DNA of 64,000 nucleotides from Ferrovibrio sp036381655 (GTDB lineage Bacteria; Pseudomonadota; Alphaproteobacteria; Ferrovibrionales; Ferrovibrionaceae): contig NZ_DASVCJ010000034.1 in NCBI RefSeq assembly GCF_036381655.1, positions 13,367 through 77,366 of the forward strand, written 5' to 3'. Each line of letters opens with the position of its first letter. Within the stretch, counting starts at the first letter, position 1. This document shows, one piece after another, positions 9,587-18,016 of the stretch. The translations under genes and the position numbers were made by a program. The notes under the pieces were generated by a model. It searched no databases. It had not been told where the DNA came from and saw only the letters and a list, made by a program, of their open reading frames with translations.

Positions 9587-10399
9587 ATGACCGCAGTCCG
9601 CATCGGCATTATCGGCATCACCGGCCGCATGGGCCAGGCGCTGGTGCGCGAAGTCGCCAATACCGCCAATGCCGCGCTGGTGGCCGGCAGCGAACGCCCC
9701 GGCTCGCCGCAGATCGGCCAGGATCCCGGCCTGCTCGCCGGCATCGGCGCGACCGGCGTGAAGATCGTCGAGGATACGGCGCAGCTCTTCACCGCCGCCG
9801 ATGCCGTGATCGACTTCACCGTTCCGGCCGCCCTGCCGCAGCATGCCGCCCTGGCGGCGCAGTCGAAGGCCGCCTATGTGGTCGGCACGACCGGGCTGGA
9901 GAGCGAGCATTTCGAGGCGCTGAAAAAGGCCGCGCATCATTGCGCCATCGTGCAGGGCTACAACATGAGCCTCGGCGTGCATCTCGTCGCCGGCCTGGTG
10001 CGGCAGATGGCGGCGGCCCTGGACGAGAACTGGGATATCGAAATCCTCGAGATGCATCACCGCATGAAGGTGGATGCGCCCTCCGGCACGGCGATCCTGC
10101 TGGGCGAGGCCGCCGCCGCCGGACGCGGCGTGACGCTGGAGAAGGTCGCCGATCGCGGGCGCGACGGCATCACCGGCGCGCGCAAGCGCGGCAGCATCGG
10201 CTTTGCGGCGCTGCGCGGCGGCAACGTGGTGGGCGAGCACAGCGTGATCTTCGCCGCCGATGGCGAGCGCGTCGAGATCAGCCACAAGGCGACCGACCGC
10301 AGCCTGTTCGCGCGCGGCGCCGTGCGCGCCGCCATCTGGGCCAAGAGCAAACCGCCGGGCATCTATCGCATGGCCGACGTGCTGGGCCTCAGCGGCTGA
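9587..10399 (+). CDS. dapB: 4-hydroxy-tetrahydrodipicolinate reductase DapB
   Basis: DapB catalyses the NAD(P)H-dependent step from hydroxytetrahydrodipicolinate to tetrahydrodipicolinate in diaminopimelate/lysine synthesis. The 270-residue protein has the Rossmann motif GITGRMGQALV at its N-terminus and the signature ILEMHHRMKVDAPSGTA at the active site, with both catalytic His and Lys. The end, KPPGIYRMADVLGL, is typical. ATG 9587 follows AGAAAGGGA (9572-9580). The 92 bp upstream contain three near-repeats of GGGATGACG. dapD and dapF are elsewhere in this window, so the pathway genes are scattered. Confidence 0.98.
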   Translation: MTAVRIGIIGITGRMGQALVREVANTANAALVAGSERPGSPQIGQDPGLLAGIGATGVKIVEDTAQLFTAADAVIDFTVPAALPQHAALAAQSKAAYVVGTTGLESEHFEALKKAAHHCAIVQGYNMSLGVHLVAGLVRQMAAALDENWDIEILEMHHRMKVDAPSGTAILLGEAAAAGRGVTLEKVADRGRDGITGARKRGSIGFAALRGGNVVGEHSVIFAADGERVEISHKATDRSLFARGAVRAAIWAKSKPPGIYRMADVLGLSG

Positions 10400-10413
10400 C
10401 GGCTGCCGAAGGC

Positions 10414-10435
10414 CCGGCGCGCGGTTGCGCGCCGG
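10414..10435. terminator. GC-rich hairpin between convergent dapB and the DUF2244 gene
   Basis: Perfect 9-bp arms CCGGCGCGC and GCGCGCCGG flank GGTT. There is no real T-tract on either strand, so it may mark a shared transcript end rather than a classical intrinsic terminator. Confidence 0.5.
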
Positions 10436-10464
10436 CCGACAACCTTGCGGCGTTGAAGAGTTGG

Positions 10465-11013
10465 TCAGACCGTCCCAAGCGGCCGCAGGCCGGCAGCCTC
10501 CGGCTGGCGCCAGTGCCACAATGCGTCGCGCAGGGCGCCGGCGAGCGTGCGGCGTTCCTGCGGGCTGAGGAAATCGCCCAGCGCCAGCGCCCGGCCATGG
10601 CTCCATAGCCTGAGCGCGGCGCGCTCGTCCTCATCGGCGCATTCCACCCGCAGCCAGTAGGGCTGCAGCCGCCAGACCTGCTCGCGGCCCTTCGGATCGC
10701 AGCGGCGCACGGTCAGCGCCTCGCGGTCGAGCAGGATATATTCGCGCGCCAGGCCCTGCCGGTAGCTCAGCTTGAAGGCGATCCAGAGCAGCAGCACGTC
10801 GAGGCCGCAGAAGCCGAAGATCGGCCAGGCCCCGGCGATCCAGAAGGCGATGCCGGCGGTGAAATTCACGCCGCAGACGACGAGCATCAGGTAGATGAAG
10901 CCGCGCGGCGACAGTGCGCGATGCGGCCGCAATTCGGCCTGAAACATCGGCTGAGCCATCGGTGCGGCCAGAGGTGCTGCGGCCTGGGATGATGCGGCTG
11001 GTATCGAGTCCAT
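10465..11013 (-). CDS. DUF2244 membrane protein
   Basis: This 182-residue protein matches the DUF2244 pattern. The N-terminus is Ala/Pro-rich, followed by FQAELRPHRALSPRGF, two hydrophobic segments (about residues 35-80: YLMLVVCGVNFTAGIAFWIA and IFGFCGLDVLLLWIAFKL), then a soluble tail with the characteristic REYILLDREALTVRR. Two transmembrane helices in the inner membrane are predicted by eye. ATG 11013 has AGGG about eight bases upstream and is preferred over the frame start at 11049. It converges with dapB. Function is unknown for the family. Confidence 0.8.
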   Translation of the reverse strand: MDSIPAASSQAAAPLAAPMAQPMFQAELRPHRALSPRGFIYLMLVVCGVNFTAGIAFWIAGAWPIFGFCGLDVLLLWIAFKLSYRQGLAREYILLDREALTVRRCDPKGREQVWRLQPYWLRVECADEDERAALRLWSHGRALALGDFLSPQERRTLAGALRDALWHWRQPEAAGLRPLGTV

Positions 11014-11132
11014 TGCGTTAACCCTAGTGCGAAGCCGCGGCGCCGCCAAGGCCCGCTTTCTGGCCGGCTGTTGACTTGGCGGCAGGGCCGCCGTACCGGT
11101 TGCTATCCTCTTGTCCCGCAGGGAGAAAATCG

Positions 11133-12359
11133 ATGCCTGATGCAGCCCCGGCGCTCGCCCTTGCGGATATCGAAGCCGCGGCCGGACGGCTGCGGGGCGC
11201 CATCGCCGAGACGCCCTGCCTGCATTCCCGCACGCTGTCCGAGCTTACCGGCGCCCAGGTCTGGCTGAAATTCGAAAACCACCAATTCACCGCCAGCTTC
11301 AAGGAGCGCGGCGCGCTCAACAAGCTGCTGCAACTGAGCGCGGACGAGCGGCGGCGCGGCGTCATCGCCATGTCCGCCGGCAACCATGCCCAGGGCGTGG
11401 CCTACCATGCCGGCCGGCTCGGCATTCCGGCGACGATCGTGATGCCGAAGAACACGCCCTTCGTCAAAGTGCGGCATGTGCGCGCCTTCGGCGCCCGCGT
11501 CGTGCTGGACGGCGAGACGCTGGCGGAATCCGCCGCCACCGCGCACGGGCTGGAGCGCGACGAAACGCTCATTTTCATCCATCCCTACGACGATCCGGCG
11601 GTGATCGCCGGACAGGGCACCCTGGCGCTGGAAATGCTGGCGCAGGTGCCGCAATTGCAGGATCTGCTGGTGCCGGTCGGCGGCGGCGGGCTGATCGCCG
11701 GCATGGCGACGGCGGTCAAGGCGCTCAAGCCTGCGCTGCGCCTCTTCGGCGTCGAAAGCGAACTCTATTCGGCGATGCATCAGGAACTGCGCGGCCAGCC
11801 GGTCAGGGTCGGCGGCGTGTCGATCGCCGAGGGCATTTCCGTGCGCGATATCGGCCGCACGCCCCTGCGGATCGCGCGCCATCTGGTCGAGGATGTGCTG
11901 ATCGCGCGCGAAGCCGATATCGAACGCGCCATCGTCGCCCTGGTCGAGATCGAAAAGACCGTCTGCGAAGGCGCCGGCGCGGCGGGCCTGGCGGCGCTGA
12001 TGGCCAATCCGGAACCGTTCAGGGGCCGCCATGTCGGCATCGTGCTGTCCGGCGGCAATATCGACACCCGCCTGCTCGCCAGCGTGCTGATGCGCGGCCT
12101 GGTCCGCGATGGCCGCCTGGCGCGGGTGATCGTGATGACCGACGATGCGCCGGGACGGCTGTCGCGCGCATCCGCCGTGATCGGCGAGGCCGGGATCAAT
12201 ATCGTCGAAGTGGTGCATCGCCGGCTGTTTACGCTCGCCTCCGCCAAGGCGGCCGAGATCGAATTCGTCGTCGAGGCGCGCGACCGGGCGCATCTGGAAG
12301 AACTGCTAAAGGTGCTGGCCGCCGCCGGACTGGCGGCGAAGATCGAGCAGATCGACTGA
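11133..12359 (+). CDS. ilvA: Threonine ammonia-lyase (threonine dehydratase), ACT-domain type
   Basis: This PLP enzyme deaminates threonine to 2-oxobutyrate, the entry step to isoleucine. The 408-residue protein has the PLP-lysine motif FTASFKERGALNK (Lys near 54), the SAGNHAQGVA loop, the glycine-rich phosphate loop VPVGGGGLIAG, and a C-terminal ACT-like domain (from LARVIVMTDDAPGRLSRAS) that usually binds a regulatory amino acid. ATG 11133 follows AGGGAGAA. The single ACT domain resembles the shorter catabolic/IlvA-short class, so the symbol is approximate (tdcB-like is possible). A TTGACT at 11071 may be part of its promoter. Confidence 0.9.
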   Translation: MPDAAPALALADIEAAAGRLRGAIAETPCLHSRTLSELTGAQVWLKFENHQFTASFKERGALNKLLQLSADERRRGVIAMSAGNHAQGVAYHAGRLGIPATIVMPKNTPFVKVRHVRAFGARVVLDGETLAESAATAHGLERDETLIFIHPYDDPAVIAGQGTLALEMLAQVPQLQDLLVPVGGGGLIAGMATAVKALKPALRLFGVESELYSAMHQELRGQPVRVGGVSIAEGISVRDIGRTPLRIARHLVEDVLIAREADIERAIVALVEIEKTVCEGAGAAGLAALMANPEPFRGRHVGIVLSGGNIDTRLLASVLMRGLVRDGRLARVIVMTDDAPGRLSRASAVIGEAGINIVEVVHRRLFTLASAKAAEIEFVVEARDRAHLEELLKVLAAAGLAAKIEQID

Positions 12360-12427
12360 TTGACGCTGGGGCACAATTGCCCGCGCCGGCCGATCCTGGC
12401 TATCCTCGTCGCAAACGGGAGGAGCAT

Positions 12428-13189
12428 ATGGACCGCGTCGCCAACAAAGTCGCCCTGATCACCGGCGGAGCTTCGGGCCTGGGCAAGGCCACCGCCATCC
12501 TGATGGCCAAGGAAGGCGCCAGGGTCGCGATTGCCGACCGCAATCTGGAGGGCGCGCGCGCGGTGGCCGAGCAGATCGGCAAGAACGCCATCGCCGTCGA
12601 TCTGGACGTGACCGACGAGCGGCAATGGATCGCCGCGCTCGACGTCGTCGACGCCGCTTTCGGCAAGTTGAACGTCATGGTGCATTCGGCCGGCGTCGGC
12701 GTGCTGAAGAGCGTCGAGGATATCAGCGTCGAGGAATGGCATTTCGTGCACAACGTGAACCTGCACGGCCCCTTCCTCGGCATCAAGCACGGCCTGGCGC
12801 GCATGCGCCCCCATGCGCCCGGCTCGATCGTCATCATCTCGTCGGTTTCCGGCATCATCGCCGGCCACAACATGTCGGCCTACAACACCTCGAAGGCCGC
12901 CGCCCGCATGCTGGCCAAGACCACGGCGCTGCATTGCGCTAGGCGCAAATACGACATCCGCTGCAACTCCGTGCATCCCACCTTCATCGACACGCCGATG
13001 GTGCAGTCGATGATCTATGGCGGCGGCGATCCGGCGATGGTGCGGCAGAAGCTGGAGGCGCAGGTGCCGCTCGGCCGGCTCGGCGAGCCGAACGACGTCG
13101 CCAACTGCATCCTCTATCTCGCCTCCGACGAATCGAAATTCGTCACCGGGGCGGAGTTCGTCATCGACGGCGGCATTACCGCCCAGTAA
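12428..13189 (+). CDS. Short-chain dehydrogenase/reductase
   Basis: A classical SDR of 253 residues with the cofactor motif TGGASGLG, DLDVTDE for adenine-ring binding, catalytic Ser in SIVIISSVSG and the YxxxK pair in SAYNTSK, and the C-terminal VTGAEFVIDGG. It is an NAD(P)-dependent oxidoreductase. Overall similarity is to hydroxysteroid- or cyclopentanol-type dehydrogenases, but the substrate cannot be assigned. ATG 12428 follows GGGAGGAG. It lies 68 bp downstream of the threonine dehydratase on the same strand and could be co-transcribed. Confidence 0.9.
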   Translation: MDRVANKVALITGGASGLGKATAILMAKEGARVAIADRNLEGARAVAEQIGKNAIAVDLDVTDERQWIAALDVVDAAFGKLNVMVHSAGVGVLKSVEDISVEEWHFVHNVNLHGPFLGIKHGLARMRPHAPGSIVIISSVSGIIAGHNMSAYNTSKAAARMLAKTTALHCARRKYDIRCNSVHPTFIDTPMVQSMIYGGGDPAMVRQKLEAQVPLGRLGEPNDVANCILYLASDESKFVTGAEFVIDGGITAQ

Positions 13190-13234
13190 CCGCCGCCGGC
13201 CTGCAGGCGCGGCGTCACAATAAGGTCATTCCCA

Positions 13235-13292
13235 TCTGGTCAGAGGCGGCAAAGCGCGGCATAGTGATGCGGCGAAGGAGCCTCTGACCAGA
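13235..13292 (+). promoter_or_regulatory. 13-bp inverted repeat enclosing the SD of the amidotransferase gene
   Basis: TCTGGTCAGAGGC (13235-13247) and its exact reverse complement GCCTCTGACCAGA (13280-13292) flank 32 bp. The right arm ends one base before the ATG at 13294. The likely Shine-Dalgarno GAAGGAG (13274-13280) lies at the junction of loop and right arm. In RNA this could fold and occlude initiation; in DNA it could be a regulator site. No homologue is known to me. Confidence 0.55.
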
Positions 13293-13293
13293 C

Positions 13294-14106
13294 ATGTATC
13301 AGGCACCGTTGCAGGAGCACGGCCAGGGACAGAACCCGTCCCAGCCCGCCATCCTGATGATCGTCCACCAGGAAAGTTCCGATCCCGGCCGCATCGGCGA
13401 GCAGTTGCGCGCCCGGGGCTTCCGGCTCGACATCCGCCGTCCCTGCCTGGGCCAGGAATTGCCGGCCAGCATGGCCGACCATGCCGGCTGCGTGATTTTC
13501 GGCGGGCCGATGTCGGCCAATGACGACCATCTCGACTTCCTGCGCAAGGAGATCGATTTCATTCCGCGCGTGGTGGCCAGCGGCAAGCCCTATCTCGGCG
13601 TCTGCCTCGGCGCCCAGCTGCTGGCGCGGGCCGGCGGCGCCAAAGTCAGCCCGCATCCCGAGGGCTGGCATGAGATCGGCTACTACCCGGTGAAGGCCCT
13701 GCCCGCCGGGCGCGACTATTTCCCCGCGGTGCTGAACATCTTCCAATGGCATGGCGAAGGATTCGACTTGCCGCGCGGCGCGGTGCGGCTTGCCTCGACC
13801 GGCTGGTTCTCCAATCAGGCCATGCGCATCGGCGAAAAGACCTTCGGCGTGCAGTTCCACCCCGAAGTCACCGGCGCGATGATGCAGCGCTGGAGCAGGA
13901 TGGCCGGCCACCGGCTCGGCCTGCCCGGCGCTCAGGCGCGCGAAACCATGCGCGAGGCCTATGAGCGTTACGATGCCGGCATCGCCGCCTGGCTGGACGG
14001 CTTCCTCGAGAAGTGGCTCAGCCCTGCGGGCGCAGGATCGGAATCAGCCGCGACGGCGCAGAATGGCGGCGAAGAAGCCGTCGGTGCCGTGGCGGGCGGG
14101 CGATAG
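13294..14106 (+). CDS. Class I glutamine amidotransferase-like protein
   Basis: This 270-residue protein has the class I GATase fold. The nucleophile elbow is YLGVCLGAQLLA (Cys near residue 107), and the His-Glu pair lies in FGVQFHPEVT, as in GuaA N-terminal domains and stand-alone GMP synthase-like amidotransferases. It has no fused synthetase domain, so it may be a gamma-glutamyl hydrolase or transferase acting on small amines or peptides. ATG 13294 has GAAGGAG upstream inside an inverted repeat. Its last 63 bases overlap the convergent methyltransferase gene. The Ala/Glu/Gly-rich C-terminal tail is encoded in that overlap and may be a recent extension. Confidence 0.85.
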   Translation: MYQAPLQEHGQGQNPSQPAILMIVHQESSDPGRIGEQLRARGFRLDIRRPCLGQELPASMADHAGCVIFGGPMSANDDHLDFLRKEIDFIPRVVASGKPYLGVCLGAQLLARAGGAKVSPHPEGWHEIGYYPVKALPAGRDYFPAVLNIFQWHGEGFDLPRGAVRLASTGWFSNQAMRIGEKTFGVQFHPEVTGAMMQRWSRMAGHRLGLPGAQARETMREAYERYDAGIAAWLDGFLEKWLSPAGAGSESAATAQNGGEEAVGAVAGGR

Positions 14107-15681
14107 CGTCAGATACGGCCCCGCCACCGGGCAGGCGCCGCCGATCGCGCGCGGCCAGACTACTCCCACCGGCATGATTTCGAAATCGGGATGGCGCTGC
14201 AGGAATGCCGCGACCTGATCCTCGTTCTCCTCGCGCAGAACCGAACATGTGGCGTAGATCAGCCGTCCGCCGGCTTTCACCAGCCTGGCCGCGCGATCGA
14301 GAATCTCCACCTGCCGTTGCCGCAGTTCGGCCAGATCCTGCGGCTGCAGCCGCCATCTGGCGTCCGGCTTGCGTCGCCAGGTGCCGGTGCCGGTGCAAGG
14401 CGCATCGACCAGCACGCGATCGGCCTGGCCGGCATGGCGTTTCAGCCATTTCGCATCCATTTCCCGCGTCTCGGCATTGTGCGCCCCGGCGCGGCGCAGC
14501 CGCAGCTTGGCCTGGCTCAGCCGGCCGGCGCTGATATCCAGCGCGATCAGCCGCCCGGCATTCCTCATCGCCGCCGCCAACACCAGCGTCTTGCCGCCGG
14601 CGCCGGCGCAGAAATCGACGGTCATCTTCACGCCGGCCGCATCGGCCAGCTGCGCCGCCAGTTGCGAGCCTTCATCCTGCGGCTCGATCAGGCCCTCGGC
14701 ATAGGCCTGGCCGTTATTGACATAGGCCTGCGGCGACAGCCGCAAGCCCAGCGGCGAAAACGGCGTCGGCTGGCTGCGCAGGCCTTCCGCCGCCAGGGCG
14801 GCCGCAGCGGCGTCGCGGCTGGTCTTGAGCGGGTTGATCCGCACGTCCAGCGGCGCCGGCCGCAGCATGGCGGCCAGCTCGATCTCGAGATCCGCACCGA
14901 AGCGCGCCTTGAGATGCGGCAGGATCCACTCCGGAATATTGCAGCGCGCCGCCAATGGCATGTCGGGATGCTCGAGCGTATGGCCTTCCAGGCGCTGGAG
15001 AAATGCGGCGGCTTCGGCCGGGCCGGCCTCGAACAGGAACTGCAGGCCATTGGTCTTGGCACCCATGGCGAGAATGCGATAGGCGGCCAACCGCAGACGA
15101 TTGTCGGCGGCAGACATCGTCTTGTCGCGGGCGATCCACCAGTCGAGGCGGCCGCGCTGGCGCAGCACCTCCTCGCTCAAATGGATCAGCGCCGACCGCT
15201 CCTCGGGCTCGAAACGGCAATGATGCTGGCGCATCCAGGCATGCCGCACCCGATCGGCCGGCTCTCCGGCAGCGGCGATCGCATCCAGCAAAGCCACGGC
15301 GCCGTCGATCACCTTCCGGCTGCTGCCCGACCGCAGCGACGGCGCCCGCTTGCGCTTGCGCTGGCGCTCCGCCGGCCGGGGGCGAAACCCGCCGGCACGC
15401 TTGCCGCCGCCCTGCTTGCGCGAAGCGGCGCGTTCCTCGTCCTCTCCCGCGGCTTGCTTGCGGCGACCCTGGAGATCGGCCGGCTTGCGGCCGGACATGG
15501 CCCCCGAAGCTTGGCCCGGAGCATTCCGCCGCGCCGGGCGGCGCGGCGGCGAACGGTCGGAAGGGGGACGGCTGGACGGCGGACGGTTGGAGGGCGGGCG
15601 GTTGGAGGGCGGGCGGCGGGGCAAGGCGGAACTCTCGGGCTGGACGGCCGGTCTGGCGGGCCCCACAGATAGGCGCTCCAC
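14044..15681 (-). CDS. RsmB/NSUN-family RNA (cytosine-5) methyltransferase
   Basis: An S-adenosylmethionine-dependent m5C RNA methyltransferase, probably acting on 16S rRNA. The core starts near residue 120 with an RsmB/NusB-like helical region. The Rossmann methyltransferase domain has VDFCAGAGGKTLVLAAAM (SAM loop), VLVDAPCTGTGT and YATCSVLREEN, giving the two catalytic cysteines of the family. The first 110 residues are unusual: basic, low complexity, with RPPSNRPPSNRPPSSRPPS encoded by 15-bp tandem repeats (about 15570-15620). GTG 15681 is the far start; an internal start such as MSGRKPADLQ near 15498 is quite possible. The 3' end overlaps the convergent amidotransferase gene by 63 bp. Confidence 0.88.
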   Translation of the reverse strand: MERLSVGPARPAVQPESSALPRRPPSNRPPSNRPPSSRPPSDRSPPRRPARRNAPGQASGAMSGRKPADLQGRRKQAAGEDEERAASRKQGGGKRAGGFRPRPAERQRKRKRAPSLRSGSSRKVIDGAVALLDAIAAAGEPADRVRHAWMRQHHCRFEPEERSALIHLSEEVLRQRGRLDWWIARDKTMSAADNRLRLAAYRILAMGAKTNGLQFLFEAGPAEAAAFLQRLEGHTLEHPDMPLAARCNIPEWILPHLKARFGADLEIELAAMLRPAPLDVRINPLKTSRDAAAAALAAEGLRSQPTPFSPLGLRLSPQAYVNNGQAYAEGLIEPQDEGSQLAAQLADAAGVKMTVDFCAGAGGKTLVLAAAMRNAGRLIALDISAGRLSQAKLRLRRAGAHNAETREMDAKWLKRHAGQADRVLVDAPCTGTGTWRRKPDARWRLQPQDLAELRQRQVEILDRAARLVKAGGRLIYATCSVLREENEDQVAAFLQRHPDFEIMPVGVVWPRAIGGACPVAGPYLTLSPARHGTDGFFAAILRRRG

Positions 15682-15799
15682 CGCCTCAGGGCAAGCGACC
15701 GGAGCGATACCCGGATAAGTTATGCGCGCGGGTTTTTGTGCAAAAGCCGGTCACGCCAGTGTGACAGCGTCCATGCCGCCCGAACGCTAGACTGGCCGG

Positions 15800-17221
15800 A
15801 TGCAGCCCGAGAAGCAGCCTGGGAAGCAGCCCGGGAAGAAGCCCTGCCACCCCTACCTCTGTGCCATGGCCGCCGCTGCCCTGGCGGCCATGGCCATTTC
15901 GATCTGGTGCGGCATGGCAGAGGCGCAGCAGTCTGCCGCGGCATCCATGCCGCGCCGCTGCAGCTACGACATCCATCTGCAGGACCGTGCCGCACTGGTG
16001 CTGAACGTCAGCGTAACCTGCAACGCAGGCCCGCGGGTCGAATTCGACCGGCCGGGCGGCGGCGGCGAGATCGCGGCGCTCGCCGACTATGAGGAAGGCG
16101 ACGATGGCCTGAGCCTGCGCTACCGCTTCCGGCTGGGGGATCTGGCGGCGCTGGCCAACTCGCCGGATATCGCGCAGCGCGTCGGCGCCGCCGTCATTTC
16201 GCCGCTGTCGATCTGGCTGGCCGACCCGCAGATTCCGGATGCCGAGATCGCCCTGCGCGTCACTGCCGATCCCGGGCTGGGCTTTGCCCTCTGCCCGCCC
16301 GAAGAGGACGGCGTCCGGCGCCTGCGCGGCGAGGATCTGCGCTTCGGCGGCTATGCCGTCTTCGGACAGTTCGATCGCCGCTTGCTGAGCATCGGCGATG
16401 CGGCCATCGAGCTGATCACCTTTCCCGGGCGGCTGGTATTGCCCGGCCCGGTCCTGGAGCGCTGGATCACCGACAGCGCCACGGCCGTCTCGCAGTATTT
16501 TGGCGGCTTTCCCCTGCAACGCACGCTTCTGGTCGCGGTGCCGGTCGCCGGCCATAGCGGCGTGATCTTCGGGCGCGTCCGCGGCGGCGGCGGCGGCACC
16601 ATCCTGCTGCGGCTGGGCGAACTGGTCAGCAAGGCCGAACTCCACGAGGACTGGATGCTGGTTCACGAGATGGTGCATCTCGGCGCGCCTTTCGTAACCG
16701 GCCGCGCCAGCTGGCTGATGGAGGGCATGGCGACCTATGCCGAACCGATCATCCGCGAGCGCGCCGGCTGGCATACGCCGGCGCAGCTCTGGCAGGAATT
16801 CGCCAGCCAGATGCGGCACGGCCTGCCGGCCCTGACCAGCGAAAGCCTCAACGCCGTATCCAGCCGCGGCATCTATTGGGGCGGCGCGTTGTTCATGCTG
16901 CTGGCCGACCTCGATATCCGCGAACACTCCGACGGAGAGGCGTCGCTGGAAACCTGCTTCCGCGCCATCCTCAAGGCCGGCGGCGATACCACGGTGCGCT
17001 GGCCGCGCCGGCGCGTGCTGGCGGCCTGCGATGCGGCGACCGGGACCGGCACGATGGCCCGCCTGGAGGATCGCTATGTCAGCGAAGCGGGGCCGCTCGA
17101 TCTCGATGCCCTGTGGAAGGACCTCGGCGTGACGCTGGACGGCGGCAAGGTCGTCTTCGACGAAACGGCGCCGCGGGCGGCCCTGCGGCGCGCCATCACG
17201 CGAGGCGCGGCCGGCGATTGA
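15800..17221 (+). CDS. Exported gluzincin-type metallopeptidase (M1/M61-like)
   Basis: The 473-residue protein begins with a repetitive QPEKQPGKQPGKK stretch and a hydrophobic signal or anchor segment (about residues 20-42, ending GMAEAQQ), suggesting export to the periplasm. The catalytic centre is WMLVHEMVHLGAPF followed by WLMEGMATYAEP. This is HExxH with a downstream Glu 14 residues later, the zinc-ligand layout of gluzincin aminopeptidases, with shorter spacing than classical M1 enzymes. The rest has no motif I can name. ATG 15800 lacks a strong ribosome binding site. It converges with bufC, whose stop codon directly follows. A peptidase beside a RiPP operon is suggestive, but it is on the opposite strand. 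Confidence 0.8.
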   Translation: MQPEKQPGKQPGKKPCHPYLCAMAAAALAAMAISIWCGMAEAQQSAAASMPRRCSYDIHLQDRAALVLNVSVTCNAGPRVEFDRPGGGGEIAALADYEEGDDGLSLRYRFRLGDLAALANSPDIAQRVGAAVISPLSIWLADPQIPDAEIALRVTADPGLGFALCPPEEDGVRRLRGEDLRFGGYAVFGQFDRRLLSIGDAAIELITFPGRLVLPGPVLERWITDSATAVSQYFGGFPLQRTLLVAVPVAGHSGVIFGRVRGGGGGTILLRLGELVSKAELHEDWMLVHEMVHLGAPFVTGRASWLMEGMATYAEPIIRERAGWHTPAQLWQEFASQMRHGLPALTSESLNAVSSRGIYWGGALFMLLADLDIREHSDGEASLETCFRAILKAGGDTTVRWPRRRVLAACDAATGTGTMARLEDRYVSEAGPLDLDALWKDLGVTLDGGKVVFDETAPRAALRRAITRGAAGD

Positions 17222-18016
17222 TCACGCCAAGCCGGCGATCCAACCGGTCTCGACCCAGAGCCGCAACAGGCCGGCGGCAGGTATGGCCGCCTGCTCCGGG
17301 CCATGCCGTTCGGCCAGCAAGGCGCAAAGCGCGCCGAAATCGCCGCCATCGCGCAGGGCGAAAATCGCGCCGGCCTCATCCGCCTCCAGCGGACGGAAGC
17401 GGACGCCATCGGCGGCACGCCAGATCGCCCAATGCCGTTCATCCGGTGCGAGCGGACGCGGCGGCGGCGGCTCGATTGCCTCGTCCGTCTCCTGCGCCGC
17501 CAGCCACCAGTCCGGCACGGCATGGGAAAGCTGAAGCAGTTGCAGGCCCGGATGCAGCCGGAAGCGAAGCGCCGCCCAATCCTGCGCCGGGATCGCGGCC
17601 AGATCCGCAACCTGCAGCGTTTCCGCCTCGGCCGCATCGAAGGCCAGGCCGATGCTCCACTCGAACACCGCCATGTCCCATGCCGTCACGTCGTCGCGCC
17701 AGCGCGGCTGCTCGGCCATGAAGGCCGCAAGCCTCGCACCGAACCAGCGGATATTGGGATGCTTCGAAGGCCGGGCCGCGATGTAATCGTAGGCAAGCGC
17801 CGCAAACCGCGTTTGACCGATCAGCCGCAGCAGGCTTGGATAATCCCGCGCCAGGGTTTCGCGCAGCCTCTCGCGATAGGCGTTGCCGTAGACGGCGAGC
17901 CGCTCGGCCGTTTCGCCCTGCGCCGGCTGGCGTACCCTCGCGGCCAGCAGCCGGTCATCGGCCCCCTGCAGCAGGAAGGCCGAGAATTCCGCCTGAAGCG
18001 CGGACAGCATGGTCAT
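17222..18016 (-). CDS. bufC: Bufferin maturation partner BufC (DUF2063, HvfC-type DNA-binding-domain name)
   Basis: The 264-residue protein matches DUF2063, often mislabelled as a DNA-binding domain protein: AVYGNAYRERLRETLARDYP near residue 45 and YIAARPSKHPNIRWFG are its hallmarks. In characterised bufferin systems this protein acts with the DUF692 enzyme BufB to recognise and modify the BufA precursor. It overlaps bufB by four bases (stop/start ATGA at 18013-18016), indicating translational coupling. The rest of the protein is the less conserved C-terminal domain with WLAAQETDEAIEPPPP. It is the last gene of the bufABC operon; no DoxX-type gene follows. Confidence 0.88.
   Translation of the reverse strand: MTMLSALQAEFSAFLLQGADDRLLAARVRQPAQGETAERLAVYGNAYRERLRETLARDYPSLLRLIGQTRFAALAYDYIAARPSKHPNIRWFGARLAAFMAEQPRWRDDVTAWDMAVFEWSIGLAFDAAEAETLQVADLAAIPAQDWAALRFRLHPGLQLLQLSHAVPDWWLAAQETDEAIEPPPPRPLAPDERHWAIWRAADGVRFRPLEADEAGAIFALRDGGDFGALCALLAERHGPEQAAIPAAGLLRLWVETGWIAGLA

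Noticed and set aside
15800..17221. The metallopeptidase as a dedicated leader peptidase of the bufferin operon
   Set aside because: It is on the opposite strand, converges with bufC, and BufA carries an ordinary signal peptide, so no such function is needed.
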